A stretch of 5,791 nucleotides of DNA from an uncultured Rikenellaceae bacterium (GCA_947176715.1 CAMWRR010000120.1:1-5791); one strand, 5' to 3'. Numbered from the stretch's first letter, positions 1-5,791 are shown. Made by a program: numbers and translations. The notes: generated by a model not told the origin, from the sequence alone.

Positions 1-424
1 TCACTCTGGGGGGGGGGAAACGCTGGTGCTCCCTCATGCCCTCGGGGATGGGCACGCCGCATATCTGACGCGCTCCGGCCTTGTAGTCGCGCCATGAACT
101 GCCCGTCAGGTAGGCGCGCACTATCATCTCCACGGGGAACGATTCGCAACGATGGCCCACGGTGACCATAGGGTCGGGCGAAGCTATCTTCCAGTTGGGA
201 CATATATCGCTCGTGGCATCGAGGAACTTTGAGGCTATCTGGTTGAGAACCTGTCCCTTGAACGGTATGCCCTTGGGCAACACCACGTCGAACGCCGATA
301 TGCGGTCGGTGGCTACCATGACCAAAAGACGGTCGTCGATATTGTAGACGTCGCGCACCTTGCCGTGATAGAGCGACTTCTGCCCGTCGAAATGAAAATC
401 AGTGTTAATCAATGCCTTTTCCAT
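1..424 (-). CDS. purC: PurC, SAICAR synthase, 5' part only (runs off left edge)
   Basis: Phosphoribosylaminoimidazole-succinocarboxamide synthase joins aspartate to CAIR using ATP in cytosolic de novo purine synthesis. The first 141 codons are present. They show the nucleotide-binding loop GKVRDVY (residues 21-27), DRISAFDVVLP (40-50), and FPVEMIVRAYLTGSS (96-110), which fits the SAICAR synthetase signature as I remember it (P-x-E-x-x-x-R-x3-T-G-S). The sequence resembles the longer Bacteroidetes/yeast Ade1-like form of roughly 300 residues, so a little under half is visible. The ATG lies two bases after the phoH stop codon, which implies co-transcription and probably translational coupling. 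The last visible residues read RFPPPRV where family members usually have an FPEPI-like stretch. This change coincides with a run of ten G on the plus strand and is probably a sequence-end error. The family assignment is very secure. Confidence 0.96.
   Translation of the reverse strand, partial: MEKALINTDFHFDGQKSLYHGKVRDVYNIDDRLLVMVATDRISAFDVVLPKGIPFKGQVLNQIASKFLDATSDICPNWKIASPDPMVTVGHRCESFPVEMIVRAYLTGSSWRDYKAGARQICGVPIPEGMREHQRFPPPRV
8..17. other. Run of ten G at the left edge, probable sequence error
   Basis: Ten consecutive G (C on the coding strand) lie within 17 bases of the window end, inside purC codons 137-139. The reading frame is kept and the length matches what the family would need, but the expected Pro-Glu-Pro-Ile stretch becomes Pro-Pro-Pro-Arg. 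This looks like base substitution by a homopolymer artefact at a contig or read end rather than an indel. A real variant is possible but unlikely at such a conserved place. Confidence 0.6.
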
Positions 425-426
425 GA

Positions 427-1440
427 CTATTTTTCGTTTTTATGTTTCCTGATATTGTCGTGCGCCTCCGTCTTGTCGCCGAAAGCGGCCACTATCTTGC
501 CTACCAACGCGTGACGCACTATGTCGCGCCCGGTCATCTCTATGTGGGTTATCCCCTTGATGCCCGAGAGTATGTCTATTGTGCGCATCAGTCCCGAATC
601 CTCCTTGAAAGGCAGGTCTATCTGCGTGGCGTCGCCGGTGACGATGAACTTGGCCGAGCTGCCCATGCGCGTGAGGAACATCTTGAGCTGCGACACGGTG
701 GTGTTCTGAGCCTCGTCGAGTATCACGAAAGCGTTGTCGAGGGTACGGCCGCGCATGAAAGCCAGAGGCGCTATCTGCACTATCCCCTCCTCTATGAGCT
801 GTGTGAGCTTCTTCTGAGGAATCATGTCGTGGAGCGCGTCGTAGAGCGGTTGCAGATAGGGGTCGAGCTTCTCTTTCATGTCGCCGGGCAGAAAGCCGAG
901 CTTCTCTCCGGCCTCCACCGCCGGACGGGTCAGTATAATCTTCTTTACCTCCCTGTTCTTGAGCGCCTTGACGGCCAACGCTATGGCGGTGTATGTCTTG
1001 CCGCTACCGGCAGGCCCCGTCACGAAGATGAGGTCCGACGAGGCGTAGGCCTTGACCAGCCGACGCTGACCCGGAGTGCGCGCCCTCACCACATGGCCGA
1101 GGTTGCCGTAGAGTATCACATCCTTGTCGCTCTCGGTGGACGGTTCGCCGTCGCCAGACGAGGCTCCGCGTACTATGGCGGTCGGCTCCACCGTATCGAA
1201 CACCTGGTCTATCACATCCGGCGATATGTGGCCGTAGCGGTCGTAGTAGCTCTCTAACTCGGCGAACATACGCTCGAAGCGCGCTATCTGCCTGTCGTCG
1301 CCGGCAAGCGAGAGCATGTCGCCGCGAAGGGTTATCTTCAGAAGCGGAAACTTGCCACGCAAACGGTCTATGACGTCGCCCCGCGTACCGGTAAGCTCGC
1401 GCGAGGTGAGATGCGACAGCTCTATCTTCTTGGATAACAT
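427..1440 (-). CDS. PhoH-family ATPase (PhoH-like protein)
   Basis: Cytosolic P-loop ATPase of the PhoH family, 337 residues, a typical length for the bacterial PhoH/YbeZ type. The family is linked to RNA metabolism and ribosome-associated functions, but the exact substrate is unsettled. An N-terminal region (about 1-90) with a KH-like look precedes the PhoH core. The core shows Walker A GPAGSGKT (142-149), RPAVEAGEKLGFLPGDM (172-188), APLAFMRGRTL (224-234), Walker B VILDEAQN (239-246), TGDATQIDLP (268-277) and the C-terminal GRDIVRH (304-310) with a likely arginine finger. The last 17 residues are a charged tail. I chose the ATG at 1440, five bases after the mltD stop, because Bacteroides PhoH proteins begin at about this point (MxxKxIEL). 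An in-frame ATG at 1506 would add 22 residues wholly inside the mltD LysM region and is unlikely. A GAGG lies only two bases before the ATG, too close to be a convincing ribosome binding site. purC follows after two bases. Confidence 0.95.
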   Translation of the reverse strand: MLSKKIELSHLTSRELTGTRGDVIDRLRGKFPLLKITLRGDMLSLAGDDRQIARFERMFAELESYYDRYGHISPDVIDQVFDTVEPTAIVRGASSGDGEPSTESDKDVILYGNLGHVVRARTPGQRRLVKAYASSDLIFVTGPAGSGKTYTAIALAVKALKNREVKKIILTRPAVEAGEKLGFLPGDMKEKLDPYLQPLYDALHDMIPQKKLTQLIEEGIVQIAPLAFMRGRTLDNAFVILDEAQNTTVSQLKMFLTRMGSSAKFIVTGDATQIDLPFKEDSGLMRTIDILSGIKGITHIEMTGRDIVRHALVGKIVAAFGDKTEAHDNIRKHKNEK

Positions 1441-1445
1441 CGCCT

Positions 1446-2783
1446 CTATTTCACTTTGATGGTCTGACCGGCGCGTAGCTTGCGCGGGTCGCTTATGCCG
1501 TTCCACTGCATGAGCTGTTTGACGGTGACGTGATATTTGGCCGCTATGGAGCCGAGATTGTCGCCGTTTTTCACTTTATATGTGGTGCCGGTAGGTGCCG
1601 ACGAGCCTTTGGTGGGAGCCTTGGCGTTCTTTTCGTCGATATTGAGTGCCGAAAGGTCGGTGCCTATGTATTTCTGAAGATAAAGCGTGTCTTTGCCGTA
1701 TATCTCCTGCTCCTTCTCTATGAACGACGATATGTCCTTTACCGGCAATACCAACGTGTAGGTCTTCTCCTTTGCGGGGATTATGTCCATCTTGTATTGC
1801 GGGTTAAGGTCGCGTATCACCTCTATGGGTATGTTCACCGTGGAGCTTATCTGACCGAAATGGAGCATTCTGTTGACGTGCAGGGTGTCCGTCACGATAG
1901 GGTGGGGCGGAGCGACCGGCTCTATGCCGTGGGCCTTGTGGAAGGTGTAGGCGTAGGTCATGCCTATGAACGAGGGGATATAGCCTCGCGTCTCTTTGGG
2001 CAGATACTCGTATATGTCCCAGTAGGTCTTGGCGCCGGGCACCCTCTTGATGGCCTTGTTGACATTGCCCGGGCCGCAGTTGTATGCCGCTATCACAAGG
2101 GTCCAGTCGCCGTAGAGCCTGTAATAGTCTTTCAGAAGACGGCACGCCGCCTGTGTCGACTTGACGGGGTCGTAGCGTTCGTCCACGAATGTGTTGCTCT
2201 CCAAGCCGTACGACTTGCCCGTACGTAACATGAACTGCCACATGCCGGCGGCACCGGCGCGGGAGTGTATGGTGGGGTTGAGCACCGACTCTATGATAGG
2301 CATTATCTTTAGCTCTTCGGGAAGACCGCCCTTGTCGAGCTCCTCCTCGAAGATAGGCATGTAGTATTGCGCAAGCCCCAGTATGCGTGACATCATAGAG
2401 CGGTACTTGATGGTGTAACGCATGATGTATTGCTTCACGATGGGGTTATAGGGAAGCTGCACCGCCGTCACCAGCATGTCGAGGCGAGCCTTGTATATGG
2501 AGTCGGGCAGGGCCTCTTTGGGGTTGTAGTTCTCCGAGAGGTCTATGTCGATGAAGTCGCTGGCGAACTTGTCGTACGACTCCTCGATGTTGTTCTTGTA
2601 CCACACCGACAGCAGACTGTCGTAGGTCTCCGCCTCGGCCATGGTCAGTACGCCGTAGTCGTCGTCGGTGTCGTACGGCTCCAACATGCGGTCGAGCGAT
2701 TCGGGCGCCCGTTTGGCCGTTGCGGCCTCTCCTGCCATTAAGAACGCCGCCGAGAGCGACAATATGCAAAGTATCTTTTTCAT
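1446..2783 (-). CDS. mltD: MltD-type membrane-bound/periplasmic lytic murein transglycosylase with LysM
   Basis: Exported peptidoglycan lytic transglycosylase of 445 residues. It cleaves the MurNAc-GlcNAc bond to form 1,6-anhydro-MurNAc ends. An N-terminal signal peptide (about 1-23, basic MKK, hydrophobic core, AATA before a likely signal peptidase I cut) has no lipobox cysteine, unlike E. coli MltD, which is a lipoprotein. The SLT domain (about 145-280) carries the probable catalytic glutamate E165 in MPIIESVLNP, then GAAGMWQF (177-184), AYNCGPGNV (233-241) and LPKETRGYIP (261-270). A weak LysM-like segment lies at about 303-347 and a clear C-terminal LysM at about 401-445 (YKVKNGDNLGSIAAKY ... 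RAGQTIKVK), which would bind glycan strands. The ATG at 2783 puts the signal peptide at the true N terminus. The gap to the upstream gene is 24 bases, AT-rich and alternating (ATATATAT), with no promoter match. phoH follows after five bases. Confidence 0.95.
   Translation of the reverse strand: MKKILCILSLSAAFLMAGEAATAKRAPESLDRMLEPYDTDDDYGVLTMAEAETYDSLLSVWYKNNIEESYDKFASDFIDIDLSENYNPKEALPDSIYKARLDMLVTAVQLPYNPIVKQYIMRYTIKYRSMMSRILGLAQYYMPIFEEELDKGGLPEELKIMPIIESVLNPTIHSRAGAAGMWQFMLRTGKSYGLESNTFVDERYDPVKSTQAACRLLKDYYRLYGDWTLVIAAYNCGPGNVNKAIKRVPGAKTYWDIYEYLPKETRGYIPSFIGMTYAYTFHKAHGIEPVAPPHPIVTDTLHVNRMLHFGQISSTVNIPIEVIRDLNPQYKMDIIPAKEKTYTLVLPVKDISSFIEKEQEIYGKDTLYLQKYIGTDLSALNIDEKNAKAPTKGSSAPTGTTYKVKNGDNLGSIAAKYHVTVKQLMQWNGISDPRKLRAGQTIKVK
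1449..1583 (-). other. C-terminal LysM domain of MltD
   Basis: Residues 401-445 of the MltD protein follow the LysM pattern: YKVKNGDNLGSIAAKYHVT, then LMQWNGI, then LRAGQTIKVK, ending one residue before the stop. A Ser/Thr/Pro/Lys-rich linker at about 386-400 separates it from the rest. LysM domains bind GlcNAc-containing glycans, here peptidoglycan. Confidence 0.9.
1743..1877 (-). other. Degenerate LysM-like segment of MltD
   Basis: Residues about 303-347 keep part of a LysM outline (LHFGQISSTVNIPIEVI, then LNPQY, then a basic stretch and YTLVLP), but the typical GDTLxxIA start is replaced by FGQISSTV. It lies directly after the SLT domain, where MltD proteins often carry a first LysM-like repeat. 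This is inferred by eye; a profile search may score it below threshold. Confidence 0.55.
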
Positions 2784-2807
2784 ATATCCCTATATATATT
2801 GCAATCG

Positions 2808-4013
2808 TTAAAAGTTCAGCTTCATGGACATACCCATGCCGTTAGTGCCGCTACGGGCCGTCGTAACCGGCGCATCCATCATCACCGGCTCGACCCTCAC
2901 GGACAGATTGTCGCTTATGTCGTAACGCCGCAGATAGGCCTCCACATGGGCGTCTATTATGTTGAGCAGATAAAATCCGCTTATCATTATGATGCCCAAG
3001 TCGCGGTAACGCCTGTAGGAGTCGCGCGTGTTCTGCAGAAACGACGCCTCGTATCGCCCCTGAAACTCGTCCACGGTGTTGGGGTCGCCGTCGGTAAGGG
3101 CGTTGTAGGCATTCTTAAAGCGTTGGTAGCCACGGTTGTTGTAGTCGATTATATACCCGAAAGCGGCCATACCGCCCCACACTATCGGCAGTTTCCAGTA
3201 GCTCTTGTTGTATATCTGGCCGGCACCCGGGAATATGGCCGACAGCACCGTGGCCTTGCGCGTATTGTGTACCGCCCCCTTGTAGTTGAGAGCCGCGTCG
3301 CCCACGAAGTAGAGATACGATACGGCGGCACCGGCTATGCAGAGCGTGCGCTCCGTCTTGTATTTGTTGGCCTTGCGGTGCAGAGCGTCTCTCTGCTCTA
3401 AGGGTAACTTGTTGTAAACGGCGTCGTTATATCTGTTGTTGTATGTGCGGTATTGCTTGCCCAGAAGCGCGGCCCCCGTGGCGAAGCCCCCCACCGTGCC
3501 GTAGAGTACGGGTATCTTCCACGCCTGACGGTTATAGAGCTGTCCGAACCCGGGCAGAACGAACGACACCGCCGACACCGTCGAGAACGACAGGCTGTCC
3601 TTGAATATGCGCGACCGATCCTTGGCCGCCTGAGACTCTACGTGTATCTCAGGCTTTACCTTTTTGCTCTTTGCCGAGTCTTGCATGGCGCGATACATCT
3701 CGTCGAGCAATCTCTCGCTGCTCAATGTCAGCACGCCTCCCCTTACCGTGGCGGTATCGGGCTCCGTGAATAGCTCCCGGCGCAGGGTGTCTACGGCCGT
3801 GGTATCCATATTCATCCCCTCAGCCTCGACAGCGACGGCGGTAACCGTGTCGACAGCTATCGTATCTGCGGCGACGGTTGAAATCTCAGACCTCTCCGCG
3901 CGCTCGGCGACCGTCGGAGAGGTTACGGCCAGACACACACCGGGCAATATCGCCGCCGCAACAGAGAGCGATGCCGAAAGTAACAGCTTGCGATATGACC
4001 GGTTAAGAATCAC
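2808..4013 (-). CDS. DUF5683-like envelope membrane protein with two domain copies
   Basis: Protein of unknown function, 401 residues from a GTG start. The PG-x-GQ-x-YN motif followed by WK(I/L)P(I/V), and the Asp-Ala at the end of a later hydrophobic segment, are features I associate with DUF5683 proteins found next to parAB in Bacteroidetes. The N terminus has a basic start (NRSYRK) and a hydrophobic stretch to about residue 29, probably a signal peptide or anchor. Residues 30-100 are rich in Ser, Thr, Ala and Val with repeated AVDT. The rest holds two related units (about 146-247 and 256-365), each with hydrophobic segments around PGFGQLYN or PGAGQIYN and a later one ending GDA or IDA. The C-terminal 36 residues are polar, with several Met. 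The GTG at 4013 shares its G with the parB TAG stop (TAGTG); no ATG is available before residue 67, and starting there would remove the leader. The start choice is an inference; the gene itself is secure. Confidence 0.85.
   Translation of the reverse strand: MILNRSYRKLLLSASLSVAAAILPGVCLAVTSPTVAERAERSEISTVAADTIAVDTVTAVAVEAEGMNMDTTAVDTLRRELFTEPDTATVRGGVLTLSSERLLDEMYRAMQDSAKSKKVKPEIHVESQAAKDRSRIFKDSLSFSTVSAVSFVLPGFGQLYNRQAWKIPVLYGTVGGFATGAALLGKQYRTYNNRYNDAVYNKLPLEQRDALHRKANKYKTERTLCIAGAAVSYLYFVGDAALNYKGAVHNTRKATVLSAIFPGAGQIYNKSYWKLPIVWGGMAAFGYIIDYNNRGYQRFKNAYNALTDGDPNTVDEFQGRYEASFLQNTRDSYRRYRDLGIIMISGFYLLNIIDAHVEAYLRRYDISDNLSVRVEPVMMDAPVTTARSGTNGMGMSMKLNF
2919..3248 (-). repeat. Second DUF5683-like unit (protein-level internal repeat, copy 2)
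   Basis: Residues about 256-365 contain IFPGAGQIYN (260-269), WKLPIVWGG (273-281), YNNRGYQRFKNAYN (291-304), a polar insert, and a hydrophobic segment ending NIIDAHVEAYL. This copy is closer than copy 1 to the DUF5683 sequences I remember from Bacteroides, so it is probably the ancestral domain. Confidence 0.65.
3273..3578 (-). repeat. First DUF5683-like unit (protein-level internal repeat, copy 1)
   Basis: Residues about 146-247 contain VLPGFGQLYN (152-161), WKIPVLYG (165-172), a hydrophobic run to about 185, YNNRYNDAVYN (191-201), a basic polar stretch, and a second hydrophobic segment ending FVGDAALNY. The order matches copy 2 downstream. The resemblance is at the protein level; I did not see strong nucleotide identity, so the duplication would be old. 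Confidence 0.65.
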
Positions 4014-4903
4014 TAACTTATAGTCTCGAATTTGGAGAGCATCTCCTCTATGTCGGAGTCGCTCTTGAAACCTATGACGATAGATCCCTCGCCGGAGGGA
4101 CGCTTCTTGATACTTATATTCTCGTTGAAGAAACGTTCCAGATGTTCCACAAGGCGGGTGTAGCTCTCGGGGAACTCCTCCTCCACGACAGGTTTGGCGC
4201 TCTTGCGGTCTTCGCCCAACGACTTGACCAGCTCTTCGGTCTGCCGCACCGACAGCGCGTTCTTGACCACGCGTCGTAGCAACGACAGCTGCTTGGCTCT
4301 TGAATCGACGGCAAGCAACGCGCGTGCATGGCCCATCGTTATTATGTCGTTTTGCAGGGCGGCCTGCAACTCGGCGGGCAGCTTGAGCAGACGCACATAG
4401 TTGGCCACCGTGGAGCGCTTCTTGCCCACCCTGTCGGCCAACGCCTCCTGCGTTATGCTGCACTCCTCCATAAGACGCTGAAATGTGAAAGCTATCTCCA
4501 AGGCGTTGAGGTCCTGACGCTGTATGTTCTCCACCAAGGCCATCTCGAGCATGGTGTTGTCGTCAACCTTGCGCACATACACGGGCACTGTCTCCAGACC
4601 GGCCATCTGAGAGGCACGGTAGCGTCGTTCGCCCGATATGATGGTGTAGCTTTCGTCGCTCTCCTTACGTACCGTAAGCGGCTGTATAAGACCGAGCGTG
4701 CGGATAGACCCGGCCAGCTCGGCGAGGCTCTCCTCGTCGAAATCCTGACGCGGTTGAGTGGGGTTGGGCTTTATGTAGGCCAACTTTATCTCTTCTACGC
4801 CCCCTTTGAAGACGGGCTTGTTTTTGTCGCCGTCGAAATCCTTTATGTCGAGGATGGCGCCCAAGCCGCGACCTAATCCTTTGGGTTTGCTTTTAGTACT
4901 CAT
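4013..4903 (-). CDS. parB: ParB/Spo0J chromosome partitioning protein
   Basis: DNA-binding CTPase clamp that loads at parS sites, spreads on DNA and works with ParA in chromosome segregation. It has 296 residues, a normal length for chromosomal ParB. The N terminus has the KGLGRGLGAIL stretch (8-18), the usual ParA-contacting motif. The ParB/Srx-type CTP-binding domain shows NPTQPRQDF (47-55), GERRYRAS (91-98) and ENIQRQDLN (125-133). A helix-turn-helix lies at about 149-176 (SITQEALADRVGKKRSTVANYVRLLKLP region), followed by GHARALL (191-197). The C-terminal part (about 245-296) would form the dimerisation domain. The ATG lies seven bases after the parA stop, and the stop codon overlaps the GTG of the next gene by one base, so translational coupling in both directions is likely. 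I found no parS-like palindrome in the window. Confidence 0.97.
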   Translation of the reverse strand: MSTKSKPKGLGRGLGAILDIKDFDGDKNKPVFKGGVEEIKLAYIKPNPTQPRQDFDEESLAELAGSIRTLGLIQPLTVRKESDESYTIISGERRYRASQMAGLETVPVYVRKVDDNTMLEMALVENIQRQDLNALEIAFTFQRLMEECSITQEALADRVGKKRSTVANYVRLLKLPAELQAALQNDIITMGHARALLAVDSRAKQLSLLRRVVKNALSVRQTEELVKSLGEDRKSAKPVVEEEFPESYTRLVEHLERFFNENISIKKRPSGEGSIVIGFKSDSDIEEMLSKFETIS

Positions 4904-4910
4904 CTATATT

Positions 4911-5675
4911 TTATATGCCGTTATTTTCTATCACTTCGCGCGCGAGATTCAGGTAAGCGACGCTCCCTTTAGACGAGGCGTCGTAGAGCAGTGCCGGTTT
5001 GCCGTAGCTGGGGGCCTCGCTGAGCCTTACGTTACGGGTGATTATGGTGTCGAAGACCATCTTGCCGAAATGGGTGCGTACCTCGTCTACCACTTGGTTG
5101 GACAGATTGATGCGTCCGTCGTACATGGTGAGCAGGAAACCCTCTATGGTGAGGCGCGGATTGAGCCTCTCCTGTATCATGTTTATGGTTTTCAACAGCT
5201 TGCTTATGCCCTCCAAGGCGAAATATTCGCACTGCACGGGTATTATAACGCTGTCGGCGGCCGTAAGCGCGTTTATCGTTATCATACCCAGCGAGGGGGA
5301 GCAGTCTATCAGTATATAGTCGTAATCGCCGCGCAGCTTCTCAATTATGTCACTCATCCTCTTCTGAGACGATGGCATATTAAGCAGTTCGGCCTCGGCA
5401 CCGGCCAGATCCATACTAGATGGAAGGAGCCACAGTGAGGCTATGTCGTCGCTGCGACGGATGACGGTGTGCGGGTCGAGACCGTTTATGAGCACCTCGT
5501 AGATGCCGTCGCCGTTTATGTCGAACCCGAGACCGGATGTGGCGTTGGCCTGAGGGTCGGAGTCGATGAGGAGCACCCGCTTCTCCAGCACGGCTAACGA
5601 AGCCGCGAGGTTTATTGCAGTAGTGGTCTTGCCGACACCGCCTTTCTGGTTGGCCAAAGCTATTATTTTACCCAT
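4911..5675 (-). CDS. parA: ParA/Soj chromosome partitioning ATPase
   Basis: ATPase that binds the nucleoid non-specifically when ATP-bound and is stimulated by ParB to drive origin segregation. At 254 residues with the P-loop at the very N terminus, it is the short Soj type without an N-terminal DNA-binding domain. It shows the deviant Walker A KGGVGKTTT (11-19; signature lysine K11, P-loop lysine K16), LIDSDPQAN (36-44), Walker B ILIDCSPSLG (121-130) and the basic RNVRLSEAPSYGKP stretch (214-227) typical of Soj. All key residues are present. It is the first gene of the apparent operon, with parB seven bases downstream. The ATG at 5675 is the only sensible start; a nearby ATG at 5684 is out of frame. 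No Shine-Dalgarno sequence is visible, and the leader is AT-rich, as is usual in Bacteroidota. Confidence 0.98.
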   Translation of the reverse strand: MGKIIALANQKGGVGKTTTAINLAASLAVLEKRVLLIDSDPQANATSGLGFDINGDGIYEVLINGLDPHTVIRRSDDIASLWLLPSSMDLAGAEAELLNMPSSQKRMSDIIEKLRGDYDYILIDCSPSLGMITINALTAADSVIIPVQCEYFALEGISKLLKTINMIQERLNPRLTIEGFLLTMYDGRINLSNQVVDEVRTHFGKMVFDTIITRNVRLSEAPSYGKPALLYDASSKGSVAYLNLAREVIENNGI

Positions 5676-5698
5676 AATGACATATAATTTCTAAATTG

Positions 5699-5731
5699 CA
5701 AAATTAATCAAATCTTTTAAAAAAGAGCAAA
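5699..5731 (-). promoter_or_regulatory. Bacteroidetes-type promoter for the parA operon
   Basis: On the minus strand TTTG (5728-5731) is followed by a 21-base spacer and TAATTTTG (5699-5706). This matches the Bacteroidetes sigma factor consensus (-33 TTTG, 19-21 bases, -7 TAnnTTTG) at every defined position. Transcription would start a few bases downstream, giving a leader of roughly 15-20 bases before the parA ATG. It lies in the only strongly AT-rich stretch of the window, and I see no comparable match between the downstream genes. Confidence 0.75.
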
Positions 5732-5791
5732 AATCGTGATTAACGTTCGCCTCGATGCGGACGTTTTCCCGCCTCGGAGCAGTCTATCGGT
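5732..5791. other. GC-richer end region upstream of the promoter, no gene assigned
   Basis: About 60 bases separate the promoter from the window edge. Base composition returns to coding-like GC content. A minus-strand frame is open from the edge to a TAA at 5717-5719, and a plus-strand frame is open from GTG at 5736, but neither stretch is recognisable. It may be the end or beginning of a neighbouring gene, or simply intergenic DNA. An imperfectly spaced inverted pair AACGT/ACGTT flanks a 14-base loop but is too short to mean much. Confidence 0.4.

Noticed and set aside
442..1257. Long plus-strand open frame of 271 codons opposite phoH
   Set aside because: The opposite strand encodes a well-conserved PhoH ATPase with all motifs. 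The plus-strand translation resembles no family I know and is a by-product of GC-rich codon usage, as are the other plus-strand frames opposite mltD, parB and parA.
1441..1506. 22-residue N-terminal extension of PhoH from the ATG at 1506
   Set aside because: It lies wholly inside the LysM coding part of mltD and has no counterpart in PhoH proteins I know; the ATG at 1440 gives the usual N terminus.
4014..4463. Upstream extension of the DUF5683-like frame into parB
   Set aside because: The extended part is the out-of-frame shadow of parB. The signal-peptide-like leader begins only at the GTG at 4013.
4911..5791. parS centromere site near parAB
   Set aside because: I looked for a palindrome like TGTTTCACGTGAAACA and for a CACGTG core in the window and saw none. 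parS may lie elsewhere near the origin.
5717..5791. 3' end of another minus-strand gene upstream of parA
   Set aside because: A frame is open from the edge to a TAA at 5717-5719, but it would end inside the promoter spacer and its 24 codons are not recognisable. It is too short to call.
5736..5791. Divergent plus-strand gene starting near 5736 or 5754
   Set aside because: Both GTG and ATG starts give open frames to the edge, but the short peptides match nothing I know. A surE-type gene, which I recall as a possible divergent neighbour in Bacteroides, would begin differently.
1..5791. Mobile element, CRISPR array, tRNA or other RNA gene, defence system
   Set aside because: I saw no transposase, integrase, direct-repeat array, inverted terminal repeats or tRNA-like cloverleaf. 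Nearly all of the window is tightly packed core genes.

Overview
The window looks like chromosomal DNA from a member of the Bacteroidota, most likely the order Bacteroidales. Three things point there: the ParA, ParB, DUF5683-type and MltD proteins resemble those I know from Bacteroides relatives and occur in the same order; the only promoter I can find fits the Bacteroidetes consensus (TTTG, 21-base spacer, TAnnTTTG); and start codons lack convincing Shine-Dalgarno sequences. The DNA is fairly GC-rich, yet isoleucine is mostly encoded by ATA. I cannot assign a family with confidence.

Layout: every supported gene lies on the minus strand and is read from right to left. From the right edge there are about 60 bases with no assignable gene, then an AT-rich promoter region (5676-5731), parA/soj (4911-5675), parB/spo0J (4013-4903), a two-copy DUF5683-like membrane protein (2808-4013), an MltD-type lytic transglycosylase with LysM (1446-2783), a PhoH-family ATPase (427-1440) and the 5' part of purC (1-424, cut by the window edge). 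Gaps between genes are 7, -1 (overlap), 24, 5 and 2 bases, with no terminator-like hairpin between them, so the six genes probably form one transcription unit.

How they fit together: ParA and ParB are the chromosome segregation pair. The DUF5683-like protein is an envelope membrane protein of unknown role. MltD remodels peptidoglycan. This part of the unit links chromosome partitioning to the cell envelope. PhoH (probable RNA-associated ATPase) and PurC (purine biosynthesis) look like a separate block attached downstream. In Bacteroides, as I remember it, mltD is followed by a relA/spoT-type gene, so the mltD-phoH junction may be a lineage-specific joining.

This is mostly a core housekeeping region, and I do not see a novel defence, mobile or RNA system. 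The points most worth a second look are the internal duplication in the DUF5683-like protein, the junction of the two gene blocks, and a suspicious run of ten G at the left edge that damages a conserved stretch of purC.
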